Shown here piece by piece: positions 16,121-25,730 of a stretch of 64,000 nt of DNA (its first letter is position 1; the number at the start of each line of letters is the position of its first letter). Position numbers and translations under genes: made by a program. This stretch comes from DATJMJ01 sp035503915 (GTDB lineage Bacteria; Actinomycetota; Acidimicrobiia; Acidimicrobiales; Palsa-688), in the NCBI GenBank assembly GCA_035503915.1, contig DATJSU010000054.1, positions 1 to 64,000 of the forward strand. Direction: 5' to 3'. The notes beneath the pieces were generated by a model that made no database searches, was not told the DNA's origin, and saw only the letters and a program-made list of their open reading frames with translations.

Positions 16121-18484
16121 ATGGAGCGGTACCGCAATCCCAATCTCGGGATCGACGACCGAGTAGGGGACTTGCTGTCGAGGATGACGCTGCAGGAGAA
16201 GGCTGCACAGCTCGGCTGCGCCTGGGTGACGGCGCTGATGGGCCCCGACGGCTTCTCTCGCGAGCGCGCGAGCAAGGTCGCGCCCGACGGCCTCGGGGAG
16301 GTGACTCGGATCTCGGGGTCGACGGCGCTCGTGCCGAAAGAAAGCGCGGCCGTGATGAACGAAATCCAGCACTACATGGTCGAGGAGACCCGCCTCGGGA
16401 TCCCCGTGATCGTCCATGAGGAAGGCACCGGTGGCTTCTCTGCCCGCGGCGCGACGGTTTTCCCGCAGGCGATCGGGCTCGCCGCGAGCTTCGACCCCGA
16501 CCTCGTCGAGGAGGTCGCGGCAGTCGTGCGCGAGCAAATGCGTGCCGTCGGCGCCCGCCACTGCCTCGCTCCGGTGCTCGACGTCGCCCGGGACCCCCGC
16601 TGGGGCCGCGTCGAGGAGACCCTCGGCGAAGACCCGGTGCTGGTTGGTACCCTCGGGACCGCTTATGTTCGTGGGTTGCAGGGAGGCGACCTCGCTCGCG
16701 GCGTTCTCGCCACTGGCAAGCACTTCATCGGCCACGCGGCCTCTGTCGGTGGCCGCAACCACGCCCCGGTGCACCTAGGCCCCCGTGAGCTGCGCGAGGT
16801 CCACGCCGAGCCGTTCGCAATGGCGATCGCCCACGCCGGGCTCGGGTCGGTGATGAACGCCTACAACTCCGTCGATGGGCTGGCTTGCGCCGCCTCACGC
16901 TCCATCCTCACTGACCTGCTGCGCGGCGAGCTCGCTTTCAGCGGGATGGTCGTCGCCGACTACTACGCTCTCCTTCAGCTGGCCGCGTACCACCATCTCG
17001 CCGCGGACAAGCGGGAGGCCGCTGTGCGGGCGCTCAGCGCCGGCCTCGATCTCGAGCTGCCCGAGACCGACTGCTACGGCGCTCCGCTCGACGCCGCGCT
17101 CAAAGACGGCCAGCTCCCCGTCGAGACCGTCGACGCTGCAGTGCGCCGCGTGCTGGCGGCGAAGTTCGCGCTGGGGTTGTTCGAGCATCCCTTCGTCGAG
17201 GAAGACTTGGCTTCCCTCGTTTTCGACACACCAGGCCAGCGGGCCCTCGCCCGGCGCGCCGCCGCGTCGGCGATCGTGCTGCTGAGCAACGACGGCGTGC
17301 TTCCGCTTTCCCAGGCCATGCGGCGCATCGCCGTAATCGGGGCGGGAGCCGACGACCGGCGCCTCTTGCAGGGCGACTACCACTATCCCGGCCACCAGGA
17401 GATCGCCTACCGCGACGGCACTGAGGCCTCGCTCGGCTGGTCCGAAGACATCGCGCCGTCGCTGCCGGCGGGAGGCGGCGAATGGAGGCCAAGTCGGTAC
17501 TACGTCGACCATGTGACCCCGTTGGCCGGCATCCGCGCCCTCGCCGGCGACGGCTGCGAGGTCCTGCACGCGCCGGGTTGCACAGTGAGCGGTTCAGACA
17601 GGAGCGGCATCGCCGACGCGGCGCGGCTGGGGTCGACCTGCGACGTGGCGGTCGTCGTCGTTGCCGGCCGCTCCGGGCTGTCGCAGGCATGCACAGTCGG
17701 CGAGGCAAGAGATGCCGCCTGCCTCGAGCTCACCGGCGTGCAGGGGGAGCTCGTGCGAGCAGTGGCAGGCTCGGGCGTACCGACCGTTGTGGTGGCGATG
17801 AGCGGTCGCGTTCACGCCCTCGAGGATGTCGTGTCGAGCTGCCGGGCGCTGCTGTATGCCGGGCCGCTCGGTGAGGAGGGCGGCGCCGCGCTCGCCGAGG
17901 TGCTCTTCGGCGTCGTCAACCCGGCCGGGCGCCTTCCCGTGACGCTGCCGCGCAGCGTGGGCCAGCTCCCGCTCCACGTCGGGCAGCGCGCCGGCGGCTC
18001 GACGTCTATGTTCTACGGCGACTACACCGACTCGCCGATGAGCCCGCTCTTCGCCTTCGGGCACGGGCTCAGCTACACCAGCTTCGGTTACAAGGGCCTG
18101 CTCGTCGAGGCAAGCGACACGCGCCACCCGCTGCGCGTGGCGGTCGAGGTTACCAACCTCGGCGGGTGCCCCGGCGACGAGGTGGTCCAGCTCTACGCCG
18201 TCGATCTCGTCGCATCCGTGGCGCGCCCCGAGCGCCAGTTGGTCGGCTTCGTGCGCACCGCGCTCGTTGCCGGGGAGCACCGCTACGTCGTCTTCGAGGT
18301 CCATCCGAGCCGGCTCGCGTTCTTCGACGAGGGGATGCGGCGGGTGACCGAGCCCGGCGAGTTTCGCTTCGAGGTCGGAGCGTCGTCTACCGACATCCGG
18401 GCCGCGACTACGGTCCGCCTCGGCGGCGAAGTGGTCGAGTACCCGATAACGTCGGTCCGGCCGACGACTGCTCGCGTCGTGTAG
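16121..18484 (+). CDS. Glycoside hydrolase family 3 beta-glucosidase
   Basis: A 787-residue cytoplasmic GH3 enzyme; no signal peptide is visible. The TIM-barrel domain (about 1-330) has KHF (200-202), the R-H-x-x-A-P-V-L-D-V-A-R-D-P-R-W-G-R-x-E-E block (146-166) and the nucleophile Asp280 in GMVVADYY, where SDW is usual. The alpha/beta sandwich follows (about 370-610), and the fibronectin-like C-terminal domain begins after HGLSYTSF. It would cleave imported beta-glucosides. I start at ATG 16121, behind a purine-rich stretch; the frame is open from 16016. It is the last gene of the operon, 88 bp after the second permease. Confidence 0.92.
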   Translation: MERYRNPNLGIDDRVGDLLSRMTLQEKAAQLGCAWVTALMGPDGFSRERASKVAPDGLGEVTRISGSTALVPKESAAVMNEIQHYMVEETRLGIPVIVHEEGTGGFSARGATVFPQAIGLAASFDPDLVEEVAAVVREQMRAVGARHCLAPVLDVARDPRWGRVEETLGEDPVLVGTLGTAYVRGLQGGDLARGVLATGKHFIGHAASVGGRNHAPVHLGPRELREVHAEPFAMAIAHAGLGSVMNAYNSVDGLACAASRSILTDLLRGELAFSGMVVADYYALLQLAAYHHLAADKREAAVRALSAGLDLELPETDCYGAPLDAALKDGQLPVETVDAAVRRVLAAKFALGLFEHPFVEEDLASLVFDTPGQRALARRAAASAIVLLSNDGVLPLSQAMRRIAVIGAGADDRRLLQGDYHYPGHQEIAYRDGTEASLGWSEDIAPSLPAGGGEWRPSRYYVDHVTPLAGIRALAGDGCEVLHAPGCTVSGSDRSGIADAARLGSTCDVAVVVVAGRSGLSQACTVGEARDAACLELTGVQGELVRAVAGSGVPTVVVAMSGRVHALEDVVSSCRALLYAGPLGEEGGAALAEVLFGVVNPAGRLPVTLPRSVGQLPLHVGQRAGGSTSMFYGDYTDSPMSPLFAFGHGLSYTSFGYKGLLVEASDTRHPLRVAVEVTNLGGCPGDEVVQLYAVDLVASVARPERQLVGFVRTALVAGEHRYVVFEVHPSRLAFFDEGMRRVTEPGEFRFEVGASSTDIRAATTVRLGGEVVEYPITSVRPTTARVV

Positions 18485-18640
18485 GGACCGTTGCGTTCGC
18501 GACCCAGCCCTCGGCCACATCTTTGACGATCGGCGCCTAGCCCGAGCACCTAAGGGGCCGGTCAGGTCGACGGCGAGAAAGCCGATATTCCCATAGGGTC
18601 TTAGAGCCGACAACCAGGGTGTCAAGGAGGGCCTAGGCTG

Positions 18641-18950
18641 GTGCCAGCTTCCCCGGTGGTGGCGCCACGCAACTGCGGCGGCGCTGAGCAGGCGGTCGAG
18701 CACCTCTTGGAGCATGGGCACACCCGCATCGCCTTCGCCGGCTGCGTGCTGCCCCGTGACCAAGCAATCGTCCCAGCTACCGCCGCGAGCCACACGATGG
18801 CGGGCCAACGAGAGGGCAACGCCCGCAACGATAGCCCTGAGCTCGTCACTCCCCTACGGTTTCGGGGGCAGCCGGAGTGCTGGCACAACCTTCAATGCCG
18901 GGGCTCTCGGTGTCGTCGCCGCCACGTTGTCCGGCAACGCTGCGAGTAGC
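18641..18950 (+). pseudogene. Decayed LacI-family regulator fragment
   Basis: The plus strand reads GGAEQAVEHLLEHGHTRIAF, then after a short gap MAGQREGNARN and SPELV. This matches the LacI effector-domain sequence G-A-x-x-A-V-x-H-L-x-x-x-G-H-x-R-I-A-F-x-G and the later R-x-x-G-Y-x-x-A-L. A further piece (GALGVVAAT, like the A-x-G-x-x-A-A strand) lies in another frame. The HTH domain and the C-terminus are gone. It is probably the former regulator of the upstream glucoside operon. Confidence 0.6.
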
Positions 18951-18953
18951 GGG

Positions 18954-19610
18954 TCAGTAGCTGCCTCGGATGTCGGCCATCTCCTCGGTAAAAGCGTCCG
19001 AGCCGCCCGCCGTCCACATCCCGAGCACCGGCGGGGGCAGGTGCGCGAGCAGGTTGTTGCGCATTTCCTCCGGCATCGCTTCTAATACGAGCCCGAAGGG
19101 GAGCCAGAGCCGCTCCCCCTGGTAGTGGGACAGCGCGTGCCCGGGCAGCGCTCCCCACTCGGGCGCTGAGAGGACGTGAGCAGCGATTGGGAGCACGTCG
19201 TTCTCTTCGTTGGTGAGGTGCTCGTCCACCACAGCCAGGAGCGAGGCGCAGGCATCGGCGGCCGCTCGGCGGTCGTCGAGGGACGCCGACAACCCGAACC
19301 GCTCGAGGGAGGTGCTGGCCGTCTCCTGGCTCTCAGACACCGAGGCGTGCTGTGCAGCCATGCGGGCAAAGAGCTCGTTGTGCTCTGGCGCTCGCTGCTC
19401 GAGCAGCGGGTACAAGAGCTCGTCCTCTCCGGCATGGTGGGCATGGAGGAGCCAGAGCACCTCACCGAGGTAGTCAGCGAGCCGGCTCGCCCTGTCCTTG
19501 TTTGCTTCGTTCACCGTGCCCAATTGACCAGGGGCGTCTCTCAACGCATGCCTGAGTGCGTCATGGACGGCATACATGTCGCTTACATCTATTGGTGCAT
19601 GGTCAGTCAA
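18954..19610 (-). CDS. Hemerythrin/HHE-domain protein
   Basis: A 218-residue protein with a hemerythrin-like four-helix bundle. Candidate di-iron ligands are His16 (YAVHDALR), His59 and Glu62 (HAHHAGEDELLYPLL), His88, and His131 and Glu135 (DEHLTNEEN), in the usual H...HxxxE...H...HxxxE layout. The C-terminal 60 residues (LPPPVLGMW region) are an extension seen in actinobacterial members. Function is likely oxygen, NO or oxidative-stress sensing or binding. It is transcribed alone. Confidence 0.82.
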   Translation of the reverse strand: MTDHAPIDVSDMYAVHDALRHALRDAPGQLGTVNEANKDRASRLADYLGEVLWLLHAHHAGEDELLYPLLEQRAPEHNELFARMAAQHASVSESQETASTSLERFGLSASLDDRRAAADACASLLAVVDEHLTNEENDVLPIAAHVLSAPEWGALPGHALSHYQGERLWLPFGLVLEAMPEEMRNNLLAHLPPPVLGMWTAGGSDAFTEEMADIRGSY

Positions 19611-20113
19611 CTTAGGGCCCCCTTAGTAATGATGCACATCCTTCACGACGCCGACCTCTCTCCGCAAAGAGCCGAGGCTGCTGTCGCCACCGAGCACCGC
19701 CTCATACTGAAAAGCTCCGATGCGTCGGCGTCCTTAGTCCCGGGCCAGGTAGTAGCGGCATGCCAACTACTCCTCTCCGGGGGCCCCATCACAGGCTCGC
19801 GGGCAATTCTTGGTTAACGCGTGCTCCGGTGTCGCTCCTCAGACCCGTACCGCTGCAACCTGTCAAGCAGATTTAGGAAGGTCGAGCGATTGCTAGAAGC
19901 CCGGCGATGGCCCCGAGCACATCCCAGGCAAGAGCCCCTGGATGCCCGCCCCAGATTTCGGAACGGGCCACGGCCGAACCGGGCACCACAGCTGCCAGGA
20001 TAATGTCCATAGCGAGAATTTGCCGCTCCGTCTTGACAGATCTTGCGTCGTAAATGTAGCGGTTATATCGGGCATCCCGCAGGAGGTCGTACAAGTCCCA
20101 GGCAGGGCCCGCT
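19611..20113. other. 503-bp gap with no confident gene
   Basis: A minus-strand frame at 19873-20094 ends in a hydrophobic ALAWDVLGAIAGLLAIA segment but has no clear relatives that I recognise and no clear ribosome-binding site. TTGACA at 20033-20038 has no good -10 at the right distance. The segment is AT-richer than average. Confidence 0.35.
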
Positions 20114-22738
20114 CTAGGGCGCTATGCCGACGACCTCGCTGGCGAGGTGCTTACCAGAGAGCGAGCCGAAGTAACCGGCGTCGCCGAAGGCGAATATGCC
20201 GCCATCGGAGGCCACCAGCCAATAGCCGCGCCCATCGGGGGTGGAGGCGATGCCGACTATCGGCTCGTTGAGACGGAGATCGCCCGTCGAGCCATAAAGG
20301 CGGGCGTCGCCGAAGGCGAATATGCCGCCATCGGAGGCCACCAGCCAATAGCCGCGCCCATCGGGGGTGGAGGCGATGCCGGCCACCGGGTTCACCAGGC
20401 GCAGGCCCGACAATGGGCCGTACCGTTTGGCGTCGCCGGCGGCTACCACCGCCCCGTTGCGCTCGGCCAGCCAGTAGCCGCGCCCGTCAGTGCTCGAGGC
20501 GATCCCTACGACCGCAGCGACAGGTTGCGCAGTGCTCTCGGACGGGACCTTGCCGAAGGGGTACACCTGTCCTTCGGCTGTCGCGAGCCTGTACCCGACC
20601 GGAAGCGGGGACGGTGGCACGGTCGTAGTGGTCGTAACCGGCGGGGCGGGCGAACTCGGGGGAACCGGCAGCGCGGTCACCTGCTGGGAGGGCGGTCCCT
20701 CGCCGGCGGCGTTCACCGCAGTCACCTCGAAGTAATAACTGGCCCCGTTGCTGAGGTCGCCCACCGTGTAAGCGGTGGCGGGAGTTGTGGCGATCTTGGT
20801 CCCTTGGGCGCCCGCAATAGTGGACTCGTAGACGTTGTAGCCGCTCAACGCGGAGCCGCCATTTGAGGCCGGCGCAGCCCAGGACAATTCGACATCGCCG
20901 TCACCCGCCGTCGCCGCGAGGGCCTGTGGAGCGCCGGGCCGCTCGAAAGGCACCGCACTCTCCTGCGGGCTCGGGCCGCCCTCGCCGGCGGCGTTCACCG
21001 CCGTCACCTCGAACCAGTACTTGGTCCCGTCGGACAAGCCGCTCACTGTGTAGCTGTCGCCGGTGACGAGCGTGGAGCCATTGAGGGGGGCCCCGTTCTC
21101 ATGGCCGGAGGCCGTTGACTCGTAGATGTTGTAGCCGGTGACGGGCGAGCTGCCCCCGGTCGCCGCTTGCCAGGAAAGCGTCACCTCGCTGTTGCCCGGC
21201 TGCGCGCTGAGCCCCGACGGCGTGGCGCAGCCGAGGTCCGGCAAGGGGGCACTCGTCCCGCTGAGGCCCGGGTCGTGGTGGAACATCGGCCAGGAGCCCG
21301 CACCGACGGCTACAGCGCCGTCGGAGCCAGTCACCTCGAAATGCTCGACGATGCCCTGGTTGCTGCCTTCGTAGCCGGCAATCGTTATCCCGACGCTGCC
21401 GTTGGGGTCGTCGGTGACGAGGGGCGAGTTCTGGAAGCCGAAGAGGTTGCCGAGGACCGCTACCTCGGTGCCGCTCTTACCGTCGAGCACCTCGACCCCA
21501 TGGGTCGTGGGGACGAGCACGTCCTCGTAGCCTTGCCCCGTCAAGTCGGCCGCCACGACCGAGCCGATCACCCGGCCCACCACGCTCTGGTGCCAAATGG
21601 TCGCACCGTTAGCCCCGTCCAGCGCCCAGAGCGAGCCACCGGTGCCGGTGTCTGTGCCCTCCAGCACGTCGAGTTGGCCGTTGCCCTGGACATCGGCCAG
21701 TGCAGGGCTCGAGTTGGTCCGCCCGTCGAGGGTGTCGGACCACACGAGCTTCAGCCGTGTGGTGAACGCCTTCAAGGTATCGGAGTCGCTTGCGCCCGCG
21801 AAGTACGAACCCGTGCCGACGACGATGCCCGGCTGGCCACCTGAGAGAAAGTCACCCACCGCCGGGGATGAGTCGACCTCCTGGTTGGTGTCGTAGTCGT
21901 AGATGAGGTCGCCCCGATCATCGAGCACCCTCACATGACCCCCCTGTTGGTAGGCCTGCCCGAGCGCGATGCCCTCCGACGATGCCCCGCCTACCACGAG
22001 GTCGTCCTGGCCAGTGCCATAGAGGTCGGCCGCCGCGGCCGTCGAGAACACGCTGTCGGCGGCGAAGAACGGCCAGCCGCTAAGAGTCGCGCCGTCAGAA
22101 GCGTCGAGGGCATAATCGAGCTGGTCGAGCGAACCAGCAAAGACCCCGGTGCCGCCCTCCAGGTCGGCGACGGTGAGCGAGGCCTGCACGCCGATGGCGG
22201 GATGAGGGTCACCGGGGATGCTCTGAACGGTCGAGTGCCAGAGCTGCTGACCGCCCGGGCCGAAGCCGTAGTAGCCGCCGACGTCGGGCTTGCTGGAGTT
22301 GCCCGCTCCGACGAAAACAGAGTCCAACGAGTTGCCAGGGAGCGCCGCAGCCGAAGGCGTCGAGTCGATAGGCAGGCCAATGTCAACGGGCCAGCCAGCG
22401 ACGGGCGTGCCATCCGAGAGGTGGTAAGCGTAGAGGTACCCTGAGCGGTCACCGACCACGACCGCCGGCCCCGAGCCGTCGAGGGTGGCCTCTATAGGGG
22501 ACGACTCAGCTATGGGTGAGCCCTTGTCAGCCAGCGGGCCCGCAGACCAGACGAGCCGGAAGCTTGCCCCTGACAGGCCTCCTTGGGCGTCGGCGCGGCG
22601 CGTGGGGACGACCGCTTGCCCGACCGCGGCCGCGCCTACGCACGCGACGACGGCAACGATCGAGATAACCACCCGCCGGTAGCGCACCCTCCAACACTTG
22701 CAGGCGCACTGTGCCGGGGCAAACACCCCCCGCAGCAC
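20114..22738 (-). CDS. Large secreted protein: FG-GAP/VCBS propeller, two FN3 domains, C-terminal repeats
   Basis: An 874-residue exported protein. An N-terminal signal/anchor (VVISIVAVVACVGAAAVGQA) is followed by about 430 residues of FG-GAP/VCBS-like propeller blades (for example DLTGQGYEDVLVPT, DVQGNGQLDVLEG). Two fibronectin type III domains follow (TPSGLSAQPGNSEVTLSW... and APQALAATAGDGDVELSW...), then a Thr/Pro linker. The protein ends in tandem 42-residue repeats with the cores STPDGRGYWLVASDGGIFAF and GDARLYGS. That repeat type is widespread in Acidimicrobiia and related Actinobacteria. The domains suggest a cell-surface or matrix adhesin; function is unknown. The start may be internal (VRYRRVVIS). 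Confidence 0.8.
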   Translation of the reverse strand: MLRGVFAPAQCACKCWRVRYRRVVISIVAVVACVGAAAVGQAVVPTRRADAQGGLSGASFRLVWSAGPLADKGSPIAESSPIEATLDGSGPAVVVGDRSGYLYAYHLSDGTPVAGWPVDIGLPIDSTPSAAALPGNSLDSVFVGAGNSSKPDVGGYYGFGPGGQQLWHSTVQSIPGDPHPAIGVQASLTVADLEGGTGVFAGSLDQLDYALDASDGATLSGWPFFAADSVFSTAAAADLYGTGQDDLVVGGASSEGIALGQAYQQGGHVRVLDDRGDLIYDYDTNQEVDSSPAVGDFLSGGQPGIVVGTGSYFAGASDSDTLKAFTTRLKLVWSDTLDGRTNSSPALADVQGNGQLDVLEGTDTGTGGSLWALDGANGATIWHQSVVGRVIGSVVAADLTGQGYEDVLVPTTHGVEVLDGKSGTEVAVLGNLFGFQNSPLVTDDPNGSVGITIAGYEGSNQGIVEHFEVTGSDGAVAVGAGSWPMFHHDPGLSGTSAPLPDLGCATPSGLSAQPGNSEVTLSWQAATGGSSPVTGYNIYESTASGHENGAPLNGSTLVTGDSYTVSGLSDGTKYWFEVTAVNAAGEGGPSPQESAVPFERPGAPQALAATAGDGDVELSWAAPASNGGSALSGYNVYESTIAGAQGTKIATTPATAYTVGDLSNGASYYFEVTAVNAAGEGPPSQQVTALPVPPSSPAPPVTTTTTVPPSPLPVGYRLATAEGQVYPFGKVPSESTAQPVAAVVGIASSTDGRGYWLAERNGAVVAAGDAKRYGPLSGLRLVNPVAGIASTPDGRGYWLVASDGGIFAFGDARLYGSTGDLRLNEPIVGIASTPDGRGYWLVASDGGIFAFGDAGYFGSLSGKHLASEVVGIAP
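20177..20381 (-). repeat. Tandem 126-bp repeat with a 79-bp exact core
   Basis: Positions 20177-20255 and 20303-20381 are identical over 79 bp and one 42-codon period apart. Identity at every third position, not only at the protein level, indicates recent duplication or gene conversion inside the surface-protein gene. Confidence 0.85.
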
Positions 22739-23461
22739 CTTGCCGTGTGCTCAGCGCGAGGACAACAATCGAACGCAGCTGGCAGGGCTGCCCCAACTGT
22801 CCCTGGCTTGCTGGTGGCTCGCGCGGCATCCGCGATCTCCGCGCCTGGGGGACTATCGCGCCGGCCGTGCCTCGTCTAGAACCCGGAGGAGTGTCAAGGG
22901 ACGATTGCCCGGTTAAGGACAAGGCTCATCTTGAGATCGCAAAGAAGAAGTCTCGGGGACCGGGCGCAAGACTGTCACCGCGATCGTCGCGGCTAGCGCT
23001 CATCAAGAGCGCTGACCATCCCTTTGGGCGTCCATTGATCCGGCTTTTGGGTCGTCAAATCGCTGTTGGAGTGGCGATTTTACCCTTGCGGAAAAGACTT
23101 TGCCTAGCCGCGGTGATCAGGCAATGGGCGCCTGGGTGTGGCGCGGCGAGCGAGGTTGGGAGGTGGGGGAGCTTGCTCTGGCGGGACGACGCTCAGGTCC
23201 AAGCGGTCGGCACCGAGGCGGTGTCACGCTCCAGCGCTCGGGCAACCAGCCAGTCGCCGCGGGCCTTCCACCCTCCTCGCCCGCAGGCCCATGTTCGTCC
23301 GTGCGGGTGGTGCGTGACTAGTCGCGCCCTCCAGGCGGCTCGACCTGCAGCGCCCACCAGTTTGACGTTTCCTTTCGGCGGGCTCCAGGCGCAGATCCTC
23401 CTCAACCCCCCGGTACCAGTTCACACCGGGAGCGCCGAAGCGGCGCTGGTAGCTTTGCGTC
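22739..23461. other. 723-bp gap with no recognisable gene
   Basis: Frames cross the region on both strands, but none carries a domain, signal peptide or ribosome-binding site that I can support. It separates the divergent surface-protein gene from the DMT transporter and must contain both promoters. Confidence 0.4.
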
Positions 23462-24349
23462 GTGGCGATTGCTGCCGCCCTGGTGGCTGCCTTCCTCTAT
23501 GCCGTGGCCTCGGTCCTCCAGCAGTGGGAGGCCGAGCGTCAGCCTGCGGAAAAGGAGCTCCGGCCCACCCTCCTCACAAGGCTCGCGCTCCGTCCCAAGT
23601 GGATCACGGGCCTCGGGTTCGACATAGGCGGCTACATCGTGCAGTGGTGGGCACTTTCGAGGGGGTCGCTCGTCGTCGTCCAGCCGCTTCTGGTTGTCGG
23701 TCTGCTTTTCGCTTTGCCGATCAAGGCGCGCGTCTCGCCCTACCGCATGCGTGGTTGGGACTGGTTCGGTGCAGTTCTCACTACTGCAGGCATCGTCGTG
23801 TTCTTGGTGGTGAGCGACCCGAGGGAGGGGAGCCCGAGCATCGCGCCCCTCACCTGGGCATTGCTGTTGGGCGCAGCGGCCCTCGTGATCGCCCTGCTAG
23901 TCGCGCTAGGACGGGAGAGCACGCCGCGCTGGAAAGCCATGGCCTACGGGACTGCAGGCGGGATTGTCTACGGAATGTGTGCCGCGCTGACCAAAAGCTG
24001 CGGACACCTGCTCTCCCTTGGCGTTAGCGACCTCTTCAGCAGCTGGCAGCCCTACCTGTTGGTTGCGGGAGGGCTCGGTGGCATGATCCTCGCTCAGAGC
24101 GCTTTTCAGGCTGGCCCATTGGACGCTTCACTCCCATCGCTGTCGGCCAGCGACCCGATAGTGAGCGTCGTGCTCGGGGCGGTCGCGTTCGGCGAGGTGT
24201 TGAGGAGCGGTGGCTGGGCGACGACGCTGGAGGTGATCTCGTTCTCGGCGATCGTGGTCGGGATATTCATGTTGGCCCACACCGAGGCGGTCAAGGCCGC
24301 TCAAGGCGACCACTACCAAAAGCTCCTCGGCGCCCGCCAAGCAACTTAG
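23462..24349 (+). CDS. DMT-superfamily transporter
   Basis: A 295-residue membrane protein starting at GTG. About nine or ten hydrophobic helices are visible, beginning with IAAALVAAFLYAVASVLQQ and followed by the amphipathic W-E-A-E-R loop. The second half repeats the fold (AYGTAGGIVYGMCAALTKS, then SASDPIVSVVLGAVAFGE with the conserved P-I and G-x-x-x-F-G-E motifs of EamA-like carriers). NIPA-like magnesium carriers share this layout, but the substrate cannot be told from sequence. Confidence 0.8.
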   Translation: MAIAAALVAAFLYAVASVLQQWEAERQPAEKELRPTLLTRLALRPKWITGLGFDIGGYIVQWWALSRGSLVVVQPLLVVGLLFALPIKARVSPYRMRGWDWFGAVLTTAGIVVFLVVSDPREGSPSIAPLTWALLLGAAALVIALLVALGRESTPRWKAMAYGTAGGIVYGMCAALTKSCGHLLSLGVSDLFSSWQPYLLVAGGLGGMILAQSAFQAGPLDASLPSLSASDPIVSVVLGAVAFGEVLRSGGWATTLEVISFSAIVVGIFMLAHTEAVKAAQGDHYQKLLGARQAT

Positions 24350-24438
24350 GGCCCCTGGAGCGGGCCTGCTGCGCCTTACTGCCGCCGTTGGGCACCGCTG
24401 ACGACGAGTGGACGAATTGTCCGTAGCATTTCTAAGCC

Positions 24439-25689
24439 ATGACGGGTGCCCTCTATGAGCTCTTTGCGGCCGTCCTCCTGGCCGGCACCCTGCTCTTCGC
24501 AGTAACGAGGCCGGCGAGGCTGCCCGAAGCGGTCTTTGCTGTCCCGGCGGCTGCGGTCTTGCTGTTGTCGGGTGCCTTGCCGCTTGACAAAGCCTGGGGC
24601 GAGCTCGGGGATCTTGGGCCAACGATCGGTTTTTTAGGTGCCGTCCTCGTGCTCGCCGACCTATGCGACCGCCATGGGCTGTTCGAGGCGGCTGGGACCT
24701 GGATGGCAAAAGGTTCCCGGGGAAAGCCCGTCGCTCTACTGGCGCTCGTCTTCGCGATTACGAGCTCGGTGACTGCAGTCCTGAGCCTAGACGCAACCGT
24801 GGTGCTGCTCACTCCCGTGGTGCTCGCGACAGTCGCCCGTCTTGCGTTGCGAGCGCGGCCACACGCGTATGCATGCACGCACTTGGCAAACTCGGCCTCG
24901 CTCTTGTTGCCTGTGTCCAACCTCACCAACCTCTTGGCCTTTCGAGCGAGCGGGCTTTCCTTCGCTCGCTTCGGTGCGACCATGGCACTTCCTTGGGTTG
25001 CTGCGATCGCCGTCGAATGGGTTGTCCTCCGGCGATTTTTTGCCGCAGAGCTGACTGGGCGCGGGCGCCTTGAGACAAGCCCCTCTCGCCCCGCACCCCT
25101 TTTCGCCTGCGCGGTGGTTGGCCTCACCTTGGTGGGTTTCTTCCTTGCCCCATTCGCCAATATCGACCCTGCCTTTGTTGCCCTTGCCGGCGCCGTAGTC
25201 CTGGGCGTGCGTGCGCTGCGGCAGTCCCTTGTAAGCGCGGCCGGTATTGCCTCTGCCATTGATATCCCGTTCCTCGCCTTTGTCTTCGCGCTCGGGCTTA
25301 TCGTCAAGGCGCTCTCGCTGCACGGGCTCGGCTCCCTGGTAGCTCATTTGGTCCCCGGGGGTGCTTCGCTGTGGTCGCTGTTCGCCGAGGCAGGAATAGC
25401 CGCCGTCTTGGCGAATGTCATGAACAACCTGCCGGCGGTCCTCCTTCTCCTGCCTGCGGCAGCCGCAATTGGGGCACCAGCTGTGCTTGCCGTATTGGTG
25501 GGAGTAAATGCCGGGCCAAATCTCACCTACTTTGGTTCGCTCGCAACGCTCTTGTGGAAACGGGTGCTCCACCAGCGTGGCGAACGTGTGGCCGTTCTGG
25601 AGTTCTCGCATCTCGGCGCGCTATCCGTCCCTCTCGTGCTCCTCGCCTCGACTCTCGCCCTCTGGCTTTCGCTCAAATTGGTGCGATGA
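24439..25689 (+). CDS. ArsB/NhaD-type ion permease (IT superfamily)
   Basis: A 416-residue polytopic membrane protein with about 11 helices. Both halves carry the family hairpin signature: NSASLLLPVSNLTNLLAF in the first half, and NVMNNLPAVLLLLP with VGVNAGPNLTYFGSLATLLW in the second. These match arsenite (ArsB) and related anion or Na+/H+ carriers. No arsR, arsC or arsA lies nearby, so an arsenic role is uncertain. It converges on the NlpC/P60 gene 41 bp away. Confidence 0.82.
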   Translation: MTGALYELFAAVLLAGTLLFAVTRPARLPEAVFAVPAAAVLLLSGALPLDKAWGELGDLGPTIGFLGAVLVLADLCDRHGLFEAAGTWMAKGSRGKPVALLALVFAITSSVTAVLSLDATVVLLTPVVLATVARLALRARPHAYACTHLANSASLLLPVSNLTNLLAFRASGLSFARFGATMALPWVAAIAVEWVVLRRFFAAELTGRGRLETSPSRPAPLFACAVVGLTLVGFFLAPFANIDPAFVALAGAVVLGVRALRQSLVSAAGIASAIDIPFLAFVFALGLIVKALSLHGLGSLVAHLVPGGASLWSLFAEAGIAAVLANVMNNLPAVLLLLPAAAAIGAPAVLAVLVGVNAGPNLTYFGSLATLLWKRVLHQRGERVAVLEFSHLGALSVPLVLLASTLALWLSLKLVR

Positions 25690-25730
25690 GGTGCCCGGCG
25701 CCATGGCCCGGGGGTCGCGGCAGGTGCGTT

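Noticed and set aside
20033..20068. A promoter with TTGACA and TTATAT
   Set aside because: The spacing is 24 bp, too long for a standard promoter, and no gene follows on the plus strand.
19873..20094. A 73-residue membrane peptide gene
   Set aside because: It has one hydrophobic segment but no ribosome-binding site or family match; too weak to list as a gene.
24453..25611. Long minus-strand frames inside the ArsB-type permease gene
   Set aside because: They are antisense to a clear gene and have compositional, not domain-like, sequence.
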